NCBI GenBank assembly: GCA_945643635.1
Contig: CALZFC010000268.1
Span: 2,528,501-2,592,500 of the forward strand
Length of the DNA stretch: 64,000 nucleotides
Reading direction: 5' to 3'
Origin: Allodiplogaster sudhausi
Taxonomy: Eukaryota > Nematoda > Chromadorea > Rhabditida > Diplogasteridae
Numbering within the stretch: the first letter of the stretch is position 1; every line of letters begins with the position of its first letter. Shown here in pieces: positions 23,955 to 34,359 of the stretch. The notes under the pieces are model-generated. The model was not told where the DNA came from. It searched no databases and saw nothing but the letters and a program-made list of their open reading frames with translations. The translations under genes were made by a program, and so were the position numbers.

Positions 23955-24125
23955 GTAATTTTTGTTTTGTATTGGTATGGTAAGGCCGTTAGTATGATGG
24001 TCGAATTCATATTTGCTCACTCTCTTTCTTTTAATACTATATTTCTTCGCAGCCAAAATTGCCAAGAATGTCCAAAGGGAAATTCTTATCAATTTTCTAC
24101 TCTCGTCCTAAGTATTCAAAAATTT

Positions 24126-24197
24126 GGGCTGAGCCGGGGATTGAACCCGGGACCTCTCGCACCCTAAGCGAGAATCATACCACTAGACCACTCAGCC
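24126..24197 (-). tRNA. tRNA-Pro(AGG)
   Basis: 72 bases. The acceptor GGCTGAG/CTCAGCC pairs fully, the anticodon loop TTAGGGT gives AGG, and box B is GGTTCAATCCC. It diverges from the plus-strand copy at 24378. Confidence 0.93.
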
Positions 24198-24377
24198 TTG
24201 GCATTTGCGAAGTTTATTTCATTTTTATCAGAGCAGCCGAGTTGGGCGAACTCAGGAAACTGACGACGAAAACCGGATTGGACTGCTAGTGCCTGCGCGA
24301 AAAGCCATCTATCCAAGCAAACAGCCCAACAGCACATCATGCTCTTCCTTCCCATGGACATTTAGTGGATAAGGCGA

Positions 24378-24449
24378 GGCTGAGTGGTCTAGTGGTATGA
24401 TTCTCGCTTAGGGTGCGAGAGGTCCCGGGTTCAATCCCCGGCTCAGCCC
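24378..24449 (+). tRNA. tRNA-Pro(AGG)
   Basis: Identical in sequence to 24126-24197 and oriented away from it, with 180 bases between the two 5' ends. Fully paired stems. Confidence 0.93.
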
Positions 24450-24858
24450 AACTTTTGAAGTGATTCTGTTGGATATTTATATAGCATTATATACATATTC
24501 TAATTGTAAAAATCCAGTGCAGAGGAAAGAAAGTGATACACTTTTCAATTATAATTTTCTTCAATTTTTCTCTTGTTCCTTCAAATCTTCTGCATTCTGC
24601 CAACGCTGTTTTTCACCTTGCTCTCTACTTGATAGATAAACTAAATAATTGAAAGGGAGAGCAAATTGTAAAAACAGCCTTCATTTTTTTATTTAGGTGC
24701 AAAATGGTTCATAGATGGTTTTTTTTAAACCTCTTTTTACTCAACGTTTTTTTTTTGCGTTGTCAAGTCTCCTTTTATATCGAGCATTAAATAATGTCGC
24801 AAAATGCATTTCTCTCTCTGTACGAAGTCGCATGAAAAACAACATGCTTCATTCTCGT

Positions 24859-25463
24859 TTACGAAGTGAGGACTCTATCGATTTCGAAGCACTGAAGTGC
24901 GATGACTGCCAGAGAAATGAGAACGGCCACCGTGAAGACGGCAACGCCGACCCAGAAGAACTGCACAAGGAGTTTTCCTTCAGTGAGGTTGAAAAATAAT
25001 TTTTATCACACAAGTTAAAAATTAAAATTTCTAGTGATATTAGATTGCGCCTACTGGAAATGTGTAGATGGGCTTCAAATAGAGCATCGCTTCTTCTTGC
25101 GGAAGAGACGAACTATAAACATAATATTGCCATTTTGGTAGATTCTCTTTTATGTACATATCTGCGACTTCACAAAGCGATATGTTGTAAAAAAAAAAGA
25201 GTGGCTACATTAGAATTTTATACTTACTTCTCCGAAGCAGTGCTCGAACTCCACAACATTGCAGTGGATGTCGTCGTTCGCGCTATGGTGGTGGTAGCTG
25301 TACTGCTTGAAGTCGTTGTTGTGCTGCAATGCACATATGTATGTACCTTTTTGTTCATTGTGAATAAAATTTATTGACAGAAATTTAATTAAAGAAAATA
25401 ATTATTGTAATAAAAAAAACCTTTCCTATAAAACACTAACATGGTCGTGGAAGTGGTCGTAGG
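24859..25463 (-). pseudogene. B-a: tail of a B-family membrane gene
   Basis: Minus-strand exons are 25228-25323 (Thr-rich stalk, TTTTSSSTATTT), 25055-25112 (juxtamembrane, PIYTFP) and 24859-24960 (helix FFWVGVAVFTVAVLISLAV, then CFEIDRVLTS and stop). A further stalk exon is cut at 25463, where the duplication joins unrelated sequence. Signal peptide and ectodomain exons are missing, so this is a fragment. Confidence 0.75.
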
Positions 25464-26010
25464 GCGACGGGACAATATACCGAAAAATATATGTAGATAT
25501 GAAGATTCTGTTGTGTTTCGTTCTCATCTTTTGAAGGAACTCAAAGTACCTTGGGCTATGTAAACAATTAATTGAGGACTGCTAGCGGTTTTGAAATAAA
25601 GGCGAAATGAGCATCGCAATGCAAATTATTTCCCAGCAAAATCGCATGAAAAAATTGCTTCGTAACTCGTCATTACCCCGCGCTGCCTGGCCGGAGAGTG
25701 GTCGCCTCTCCGACCTTCTCTTCTCTGCCTGTCTCCCTCGTCCCTCTTCCCCTGATGGCGTCCTCTCGTGCTGCATGCTCTCTGGCATCGTGCCTCTTCG
25801 TCCTAGCGCTTCTTCGCTTGAGTTCCGCTGGAACTTGCCAGAAGAACGTCGGAAGGGTTGTTTTCTACAAATATTTCCAATTCATCAATTAGTACTCCCG
25901 GGTGACTACAATTCAATGGCCTTTAGGGGTCGCGCACTATCAGAGAGAAGTAATATCTTCAAGGGGTAGTAAAGAATATTATCAGCAAAACCTTTCTGGG
26001 AGAAAAAAAA
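25464..26010 (+). repeat. Inverted copy of 32962-33527 carrying a B-family first exon
   Basis: Near-identical reverse complement of the start of B-c. It includes a signal-peptide exon on the plus strand (MASSRAACSLASCLFVLALL, then TCQKNVGR). It fills the joint between the two tandem copies and points away from the B-a tail, so it cannot form a gene with it. Confidence 0.85.
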
Positions 26011-26113
26011 TCTCCCTCACTCTCTCTCTCTTTCCCTCTCGCTCTCTCTCTCTCTCTTTCACTCTCTCTTTCTTTCTTTCTCTCTTTCTTTCTCTCTCTC
26101 TCACTCGCTTCAG

Positions 26114-26806
26114 CCTGCAAGAACTGCTGGAGTGAGCCCCTAAGGACGACTCGTTGCCCGCCAGGCAAGCGTTGTGACCCGTCGCTCGTCGAGCCCTCTC
26201 TTCATAAAGACACCGGCTGCACCATCTTCCAATGCAAGGACGGGGGGCAGCTATTTGTTAGTTGCTTCTTACTCTACTTTATGAATCCACGCTCTATGAC
26301 CTTCCAAGCTTAATTATTTGCATGTTCTAGTCAGCGATTCAACATCTAGCAGTCAAAATAAATGAATAATACATATATGCGAGATGATGAAGTTGTATTT
26401 CTTTTGGAGAGAACAAAATATTTCTATCAACAGACATCGTTTTAATGATATCGAGTGCAAGGGCATAAATTTAGCAATTATGTCAAGTTAAAAGTTGCTA
26501 CTCATGGCTTTACTATATAGAAAAAAATGTATAGGTCATCTACGCGGAGTCTTGGTATCAACCGGCGTACGTCGACTGCCACCATAAGCAATGGTTGCGC
26601 ATCGAAAGTGTCTTCACACTTCCTGGAAAGTTTTGCTTCTTCCGAAATCTTTATGTATTTTGCCCGTAATGTGTTTCAAGAAAGCCAGTAATTTATTTTA
26701 AGAACGCCATTCGCCCCACGTGACGTGTGAGGAGGCTCCAACAAAGGCAACGACGGAACCGATCGAGACGTCCTGCGATTCGTGTAATGAAATTCTTGGC
26801 CTCTAG
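26114..26806 (+). pseudogene. A4: duplicated 3' exons of A3
   Basis: Exons 26114-26256 and 26535-about 26628 and the terminal exon to 26806 repeat those of A3 almost exactly. No signal peptide or first module precedes them; the upstream joint is the inverted B fragment. It is an orphan half-gene. Confidence 0.75.
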
Positions 26807-26923
26807 AATTACAATGACAGGGTGGGAATAAAGTTTTGCAAAAAAAAAGTGATGAATATCATTCAATCAATGTTGACAATGAGTTTGTTCACTTTTAACA
26901 ATTTATTTCTTTCTAAATACATC

Positions 26924-27431
26924 TGCCGCGCATTTAATCTGTCCAAAGTTTGCAACATGTTCGAAACAATCTAGTTTCGAACATGTTCACAACAAAAGAA
27001 ATGGCAATTTGCCAGCCTATCTTAATACACATGTGTTCATGTATCCAGGTTGTCTTCACTTAATTGACGAGCAAAAGCTGCTCTGGTTCAGCTTTGGCTC
27101 GTCAGAAACGGAAATAGTGCAGGCAGAGAAAAAATGACTCCTCGCACCTCTTCGAGTAAGACGAAGAGGTGAGATGTGTCTTTTTTTCTCTGCCTGTACT
27201 ATTTCATCGCTCGTGTGAGTACTTTGATCAACCAGGAGAGTATGGAATCATGCACCGGACGACCGGCGACATCTTTTTTCTCTGCCCTGTGCTATTTCGG
27301 AGAGATTTGTTAGACTGTATTGAGCTCGAGATGTTGCCAGTTTGTGTTCAGCCTGTGACAACAACGCCAATGTTGGGAACAAGGAGTCCGAACATGTTTC
27401 AAACTTTAGGCAGATTGAATGCGCGGCTGGC
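26924..27431. mobile_element. MITE-like hairpin element, copy 2
   Basis: Duplicate of 22606-23113, moved with the tandem duplication. Confidence 0.6.
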
Positions 27432-28198
27432 AATTCTTGCGTTGAAATATAGCATATGGAAAAAAGTTTAAAAAAAATGCATAATTCCAGCCTTCCGTGT
27501 TTTTTTTGGCCGTCTCGTTTCTCTCCTTGAGCATTTTTATTCGCGCTTTAATTGCGTCTGTTCGCTTCCTGTCTTCTTGTATGTTTCATTGTTCAGAGCA
27601 ATCAAATTTGCTTCGTTGACATGGTCGGCGTGATCACACAAAAGATGAAACAGCAAAGAAAAAACAAAACAAAACATTTTGAAGTCTCTTCCGATCAAAT
27701 ATCCTTTCGATTTGGAGCATGCAAAGCAATCTTATTGTTAATGGAACGCATTATTGCCAATTCAAGAGGCAATCTCATTTTCTTTTTAATAAAAGCACAC
27801 ACAGATATATTTACATTAATTAAAAGAACTGCCAACCGTGATGGAGCGACTTTTTCCTCGAATTATATCTGCATATGTTATTCCCATTATTTTTCTTTTT
27901 CTCCTTTCTCCAACTTCCATCATTTACTTTATCATACCATTGTGCTTGATTCTCATCTTGCATACGAATGAATGTAAAAACATATGTATATTGCTGCTTG
28001 AGGTGAAAACTTGTGTTTCCGCTTGCACTTTGCAGACCAGTCCAGCTGCAAACAAGCTGGAATGCGCAATTCTATCGAACCAGCCTTATTCACGAAGGTA
28101 TGCGTTGGCTATACGTTCTTACAGTAAAAAATTCAAAGTTAGAAGAAGCTGTACATTGTATACCTGTAGATTCATGATTATTTCGAGCAACCCCGTGT

Positions 28199-28271
28199 GG
28201 CCTTGTGGCCCAATGGATAAGGCGTCGGACTTCGGATCCGAAGATTGCAGGTTCGAGTCCTGCCAGGGTCG
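28199..28271 (+). tRNA. tRNA-Arg(TCG)
   Basis: 73 bases. The acceptor GGCCTTG/CAGGGTC pairs fully (with wobble), and the anticodon is TCG. This is the best of three related copies. Confidence 0.92.
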
Positions 28272-28442
28272 GTAATTTTTGTTTTGTATTGGTATGGTAA
28301 GGCCGTTAGTATGATGGTCGAATTCATATTTGCTCACTCTCTTTCTTTTAATACTATATTTCTTCGCAGCCAAAATTGCCAAGAATGTCCAAAGGGAAAT
28401 TCTTATCAATTTTCTACTCTCGTCCTAAGTATTCAAAAATTT

Positions 28443-28514
28443 GGGCTGAGCCGGGGATTGAACCCGGGACCTCTCGCACCCTAAGCGAGAATCATACCAC
28501 TAGACCACTCAGCC
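28443..28514 (-). tRNA. tRNA-Pro(AGG)
   Basis: Duplicate of 24126-24197 with the same sequence and fully paired stems. Confidence 0.93.
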
Positions 28515-28687
28515 TTGGCATTTGCGAAGTTTATTTCATTTTTATCAGAGCAGCCGAGTTGGGCGAACTCAGGAAACTGACGACGAAAACCGGATTGGAC
28601 TGCTAGTGCCTGTGCGAAAAGCCATCAATCCAAGCAAACAGCCCAACAGCACATCATGCTCTTCCTTCCCATGGATGGATAAGGCAA

Positions 28688-28759
28688 GGCTGAGTGGTCT
28701 AGTGGTATGATTCTCGCTTAGGGTGCGAGAGGTCCCGGGTTCAATCCCCGGTTCAGCCC
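28688..28759 (+). tRNA. tRNA-Pro(AGG)
   Basis: Duplicate of 24378-24449 with one change in the 3' acceptor strand (TTCAGCC), which leaves a G-T wobble. Confidence 0.9.
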
Positions 28760-29176
28760 AACTTTTGAAGTGATTCTGTTGGATATTTATATAGCATTAT
28801 ATACATATTCTAATTGTAAAAATCCAGTGCAGAGGAAAGAAAGTGATACACTTTTCAATTATAATTTTCTTCAATTTTTCTCTTGTTCCTTCAAATCTTC
28901 TGCATTCTGCCAACGCTGTTTTTCACCTTGCTCTCTACTTGATAGATAAACTAAATAATTGAAAGGGAGAGCAAATTGTAAAAACAGCCTTCATTTTTTT
29001 TATTTAGGTGCAAAATGGTTCATAGATGGTTTTTTTTAAACCTCTTTTTACTCAACGTTTTTTTTTGCGTTGTCAAATCTCCTTTTATATCGAGCATTAA
29101 ATAATGTCGCAAAATGCATTTCTCTCTCTGTACGAAGTCGCATGAAAAACAACATGCTTCATTCTCGTTCACGAAG

Positions 29177-30640
29177 TGAGGACTCTATCGATTTCGAAGC
29201 ACTGAAGTGCGATGACTGCCAGAGAAATGAGAACGGCCACCGTGAAGACGGCAACGCCGACCCAGAAGAACTGCACAAGGAGTTTTCCTTCAGTGAGGTT
29301 GAAAAATAATTTTTATCACACAAGTTAAAAATTAAAATTTCTAGTGATATTAGATTGCGCCTACTGTAAATGTGTAGATGGGCTTCAAATAGAGCATCGC
29401 TTCTTCTTGCGGAAGAGACGAACTATAAACATAATATTGCCATTTTGGTAGATTCTCTTTTATGTACATATCTGCGACTTCACAAAGCGATATGTTGTAA
29501 AAAAAAAAAAGAGTGGCTACATTAGAATTTTATACTTACTTCTCCGAAGCAGTGCTCGAACTCCACAACATTGCAGTGGATGTCGTCGTTCGCGCTGTGG
29601 TGGTGGTAGCTGTACTGGTTGAAGTCGTTGTTGTGCTGCAATGCACATATGTATGTACCTTTTTGTTCATTGTGGATAAAATTTATTGACAGAAATTTAA
29701 TTAAAGAAAATAATTACTGTAATAAAAAAACCTTTCCTATAAAACACTAACATGGTCGTGGAAGTGGTCGTAGTCGTGTTGGATGTTGTTTTGAAATTAA
29801 TTTTTTAAACTTATTAGACATTTCAACGATGAGACAGCAGCATCATATTTTCTTCTTTGGTATCGACAAGAAAATTTTGATTTAATTTTTAATGTATCAC
29901 CTGTTATGTGGCAGATATTCGCCATTTAGAAGCGCTTTCATCTGTAAAACATGAAGCTTTTTTTTAAATCTTAAAATTTTGATAAAATTAAAAGTATTGC
30001 ACCTCCATTAGACAAGCAAAATGGTTTACTGAAAGCAATTTAGTGCTATTGTAACCTGATCAATGTTAGCCAAAGGCAAAGTTCCGTTGGGTTCGCTTTT
30101 CATCCGGCATTCTCCGAGATAAGCAACGATGTTCGGAACGGCGTTTTGATAATCTCTCGTGTCGAGGTTGCAGTCCTTGGAATATGTTCCGCAGACAACC
30201 ATCATGTTATAGAAACGACCGTAGCGCCACTCTAAATTCCGACATCCACGCAGACATTCCAACTAATTTTGAGGGTATTTTTTCAGAATTCAACCGAAAA
30301 ATAAACATTCTTCACACAATCAATGGAAAATGCCTAATATTTTAAGTATAACTATTGCAAAAAATTATTATCAGAAGTTCTAACCAATGCTGATTTTCTC
30401 GTCTACATTGACTTGACATTCTTGAGATGTCTTGTTATCGCTGTGAACGTAGTGGACGCAATAGCTTGTAGAAAAAGGTGGCCGAAACGAGCATTTCTCT
30501 CCACACTGACTTCCATCGTCCCAATTGTAGCAAGTAACCATTGGCCTGCCTGACCTGCAACTTCCGGTGGAAGTCAAGCGAAGAAGCGACAGCGCGAAGA
30601 GACACAATGCCAGAGAGCACGCAGCACAAGAATGCGCCAT
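29177..30640 (-). pseudogene. B-b: B-family membrane protein gene with damaged splicing
   Basis: Minus-strand exons are 30385-30640 (signal peptide MAHSCAACSLALCLFALSLL, then CYNWDDG and KC), 30056-30262 (CRNLEW, VVCGTY, PNGTLPLAN), 29901-29941, stalk exons near 29755 and 29550-29640, juxtamembrane 29373-29430 and helix 29177-29278. Two faults show. The acceptor of the first stalk exon is AA instead of AG (C to T at 29791 on the plus strand, compared with B-c). The exon 1/2 join also does not keep phase. It may be non-functional or spliced differently. The order of parts equals intact B-d. Confidence 0.65.
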
Positions 30641-31179
30641 CGGGAGATGGAGACGAAGACGGAGTGGAGAAGAGGAGAGAGCGCAGAGACAGCCCGAGAG
30701 CTGAGGGAGAGGTGACCACTCTCCGGCCCAGCAGCGCGGGTTAATGATGAGTTTCAGAGAAATTTTTTCGTGGTGCGATTGTACTGGAGCAATGATTTGA
30801 ATTTCGATGCTCATTTCGTCTTTATTTCAAAACCGCTATTAGTTCTCAATTAAATGTTTGCATATTCCAAAGCACTTTTCTAGAGATGTTTTATTTCAGG
30901 AAATGAGAACGAAACTCAACAGTAATCTACATATCCGCTCATTCAACTGGCAAAATGGGACGTAGAGAATGCGCAAATATATACATACTTCTTAAAAAAT
31001 AATGTGAATACTAACAGAGTACCGAGCAAGTGAGTGAGAGTTAGGAAATAAACAATATTATTGGAATATCAAACATCTTTTTTGTGTGTCTCGTCAAGTT
31101 AGCAACAATTCTCTTCGGTAGCGAACCGATTTGTTAAAACCTCTGTATGAAATTACATAAAAACAACATTCATTCTGCT
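30641..31179. other. Spacer between B-b and B-c
   Basis: Upstream region of B-b (minus) and downstream of B-c (minus). Nothing coding or repeated was recognised. Confidence 0.4.
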
Positions 31180-33217
31180 TTATGAAAAGAGCAATCTTCC
31201 GATTTTGTAACAGAGAAGTGCTCCTGCTGTCAGAGAAATGAGAACGGCAACTGCGAAGAAGGCCATGCATTTTTTTTAGTAATATTAAATGATAATATAA
31301 TTACCTACGCATAAAACCTTATAATTTCGATTACCGGATAAGTGTAGATTGGCTTCAGGTTCAACAGCGCTTCTTCAGGCGGAAAAGACGAACTAAAAAC
31401 ATAAGTGGTGAATTTTCATAGACTCTCTTTTGTGTTTCTGTGACTTTACAAAGCAGCAACTTTTTAAAAGTAGTTGCTAAAAAAGAATCTATCTTTCCGA
31501 CATACTTCTCAGAGGCAGTGTTCATACTCCCCAAAAATGCAGTGGAGGCCGTCATTGGTGCAGTGGTTGTTGGGCTGAGTCAAGTAGTTTTACACTTTTT
31601 GTAATTAAATTCACAAGTCTACGTGAGTCTCGCTCATTCAATGAAAAATATATGCCGAAAATAAAAGTCTTTCAGGCTCCCCAACATGGTAGTCGTTGGC
31701 TCAGCAGTTGTTGTCGAAGTCGTTGATTGGCTGTAATGTACCTCTGATCGATTGTGAATGAATCTTATTGGCGAAACTAAGTGATAAAAATTACTGTAAT
31801 CAGAAAGACCATTCCTTTAAGGCGCTAACATGTTCGTAGTCGTGGTTGTGGTTGTGCTGAAATTAATTTTAAACGATATTTATAAAAAATTCTCATGAGA
31901 ATGCCAATTCTGAGCATTCCATAGTGAGATTGTTGGCGAGTTATTACTTTATCATCTATGCTATATATTTCAATCAATATTTTGTGGTTATGCAGTTGCG
32001 CGATTAAAAACTCACCTGTTATATGGTAGATATTCGCCATTTACAAACGCTTTCATCTGTAAAACTTGAAGCTTTATTTATTTATTTTAATTTTAGAAAT
32101 TTGATAAAATAAAACAAAAACCTTTTGATATCTTCGGTAGAAAAGTAAAGCGATTTTCTAAACGTAATTTAGTGATACTGTAACCTGATCAATATTATTT
32201 CTCTCTCTGTACGAAGTCGCATGAAAAACAACATGCTTCATTCTCGTTTACGAAGTGAGGACTCTATCGATTTCGAAGCACTGAAGTGCGATGACTGCCA
32301 GAGAAATGAGAAAGGCAGAGTCCCGTTGGGTTCACTTTTCATGCGGCTTTCTCCGATATAAGCAAGGATGTTCGGAACGGCGTTGGGATATTCTCTCATG
32401 TCGAGGTAGCAATCCTCGAGATGAGTTCCGCAGGCCGCCCTCAAGCGCCGGAAACGACCGTTGCGCCACTCTAAATTCCGACAGCCATACAGAAATTGAA
32501 ACTATTTTGACGGTTTTTCAGAATATCACCGAAATACCACCGAAAACGAAACATTCTCAACATAATTAGTGAAAAATGCCCAAATATTATACTCGTTATC
32601 GTTTTTCCTTAACGTATATGTATATCTACATATGTTAATATACGTAATATAGAGCCAAATATTATTATCACAATTCTAACCTATTCTGATATTCTTGTCG
32701 ACGTTGATATAGCACCCTTGCGATGTCTCTCCATCGTCGTTAATGTAGTGGACGCAATACTTGGTTCCAAAAAAAGATGGCAGAAACGTGCAGACCTCTG
32801 CACACACGCTTCCATTATCCCAGTTTTGCCTAAGCACATAATAGCCTGAATGTCAGTTCGGAATGAAGCATGTAGTTGGAGTTCAAAATTGGTAGTCTCT
32901 GTTCTGAAGCCCCCTTCGGCTATATTTGTGATAATTTGGAGAAAATTGGTCTATGGTATAATTTTTTTTCTCCCAGAAAGGTTTTGCTGATAATATTCTT
33001 TACTACCCCTTGAAGATATTACTTCTCTCTGATAGTGCGCGACCCCTAAAGGCCATTGAATTGTAGTCACCCGGGAGTACTAATTGATGAATTGGAAATA
33101 TTTGTAGAAAACAACCCTTCCGACGTTCTTCTGGCAAGTTCCAGCGGAACTCAAGCGAAGAAGCGCTAGGGCGAAGAGGCACGATGCCAGAGAGCATGCA
33201 GCACGAGAGGACGCCAT
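31180..33217 (-). pseudogene. B-c: B-family gene with chimeric exon and deleted splice site
   Basis: From the 5' end: signal-peptide exon at 33217 (MASSRAACSLASCLFALALL), an inserted intron-like stretch, exon 32681-32829 (NWDNGSVCAEVC, KYCVHYI), an ectodomain exon near 32325-32500 (CRNLEW, MREYPNAVPN), 32.02-32.06 kb (GEYLPYN), three Thr-rich exons (31.50-31.86 kb), juxtamembrane about 31.34-31.39 kb and helix 31180-about 31265. At 32220-32310 the ectodomain exon runs into a copy of the B-a type helix exon and stops. The start of the real helix exon, with its acceptor, is deleted at 31265. It is probably dead. Confidence 0.7.
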
Positions 33218-34059
33218 CAGGGGAAGAGGGACGAGGGAGACAGGCAGAGAAGAGAAGGTCGGAGAGGCGACCACTCTCCGGCCAGGCAGCGCGGGGTAAT
33301 GACGAGTTACGAAGCAATTTTTTCAAAGTGCGATTTTGCTGGGAAATAATTTGCATTGCGATGCTCTATTTCAAAAGTCCTCAATAAACAATTAATTGAG
33401 GACTAGCAGTCCTCAATTAATTGTTTACATAGCCCGATGTACTTTGAGTTCCTTCAAAAGATGAGAACGAAACACAACAGAATCTTCATATCTACATATA
33501 TTTTTCGGTATATTGTCCCGTCGCCCTAAATCATAAGGTATTTGCAATTCTATAAGAAGTGTTAGCTCTAATTGTAAATATTGTCCTCACTCAAATCTAA
33601 TTACGCTACATCATAACTAAACATTCTGTTGGCAGTAATCCAAATTTTATATTCAGAACAATTCGAACTATCAGATTTGTCACCCCGTTCTCTCCATCCC
33701 TTGAAAGCATTTGCGTGAGTTGAATGAGTGAAAAGCCGAGTGTACAAGTGCAATGAATTTATTCAGTATGTGTTATAGATTGAAGTATCAGTACATTGAC
33801 CGATATTAAGATCAATATTCTTGATAGATTCTCTCGGTTGTCTCACTTAGCCGATGTAGAGGATGCAGCAAAGGCCGTTCACGTACGAACTCGTGCACCC
33901 GAGTTTCTTGCATTTCGCAGTGTTCGCGTCGCAAGATGCCTTCGTCGTCTTGAAGCACTTCTGAACAAATTAATGCATGGCTTTTTTCCAATCTCGTTCA
34001 TTTGGTCTCAGCCTTACATTTGGCATAGCTCTATGCAAAAGTGGAGGGAGAGTATTCAT
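33018..34059. other. Flank of B-c and upstream region of the Cys-rich gene
   Basis: 33363-33420 holds an AATTAATTGAGGACT inverted repeat. From 33530 to 33846 I see no gene. Confidence 0.3.
33847..34059 (-). CDS. Small cysteine-rich peptide gene
   Basis: Two minus-strand exons, 34018-34059 and 33847-33960, joined by a GT-AG intron that keeps phase, would code 51 residues from the ATG at 34059. The second exon has six cysteines spaced C-x7-C-x6-C-x4-C-x8-CC and ends LYIG before TAA. The first exon (MNTLPPLLHRAMPN) is not a convincing signal peptide, so the true start may be elsewhere. The spacing suggests a disulfide-rich extracellular peptide. I do not recognise the family and assign no activity. 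Confidence 0.5.
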
Positions 34060-34178
34060 TCTTTCGCATCAATACTTTCATGAGCGCGCACATAAATTTT
34101 GCACCAAAAAAAAATTTGCACCATCTAGACTGTAGTAGAAATATTTTCTCTTATTAACTACTTTAAGGAGACGAAAAC

Positions 34179-34355
34179 TCAGATTTTGAACGCCCGCTCT
34201 TTGGCCTGCATTAGGTTTGGTCACAAGTAAATGACTATCGGAGAAGTTTGGACGAGAGAAAACGTTCTCTTTACCACATCATTATAGTGAGGCTTGACAG
34301 CCGCAACGCTTGCAATGACGACCGCGAAAGCAGGAACATCGAGAGGAATCGCATG
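34179..34355 (-). other. Tail of a possible membrane protein
   Basis: Exons 34275-34355 (a hydrophobic run PAFAVVIASVAAV after AIPLD) and 34179-34205 (AKERAFKI and stop) are joined by a GT-AG intron in phase. It resembles the helix-and-short-tail endings of other genes here. No ectodomain could be assembled upstream; a Cys-containing stretch near 34610-34690 may belong to it. Confidence 0.35.
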
Positions 34356-34359
34356 CTTT

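Larger units (their letters stand above)
21690..25463. repeat. Tandem duplication, first copy
   Basis: Repeated at 26011-29779 with an offset of about 4318 and very few differences. It contains the A3 3' exons, a hairpin element, tRNA-Arg, a tRNA-Pro pair and the tail of a B gene on the minus strand. Confidence 0.9.
26011..29779. repeat. Tandem duplication, second copy
   Basis: Matches 21690-25463. Left flank ends at a CT-rich tract shared by both copies. The right break is after GGAAGTGGTCGTAG, where this copy runs on into B-b. Confidence 0.9.

Noticed and set aside
23521..24289. Frames containing GIEPGTS or similar across the tRNA blocks
   Set aside because: Typical translations of tRNA genes, not proteins.
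34256..34340. A second Cys-rich reading (CSCF, HCKRCGC) in another frame of the minus strand
   Set aside because: The competing frame gives a hydrophobic segment with a good donor and phase-matched next exon, so the Cys-rich reading is probably a shadow.
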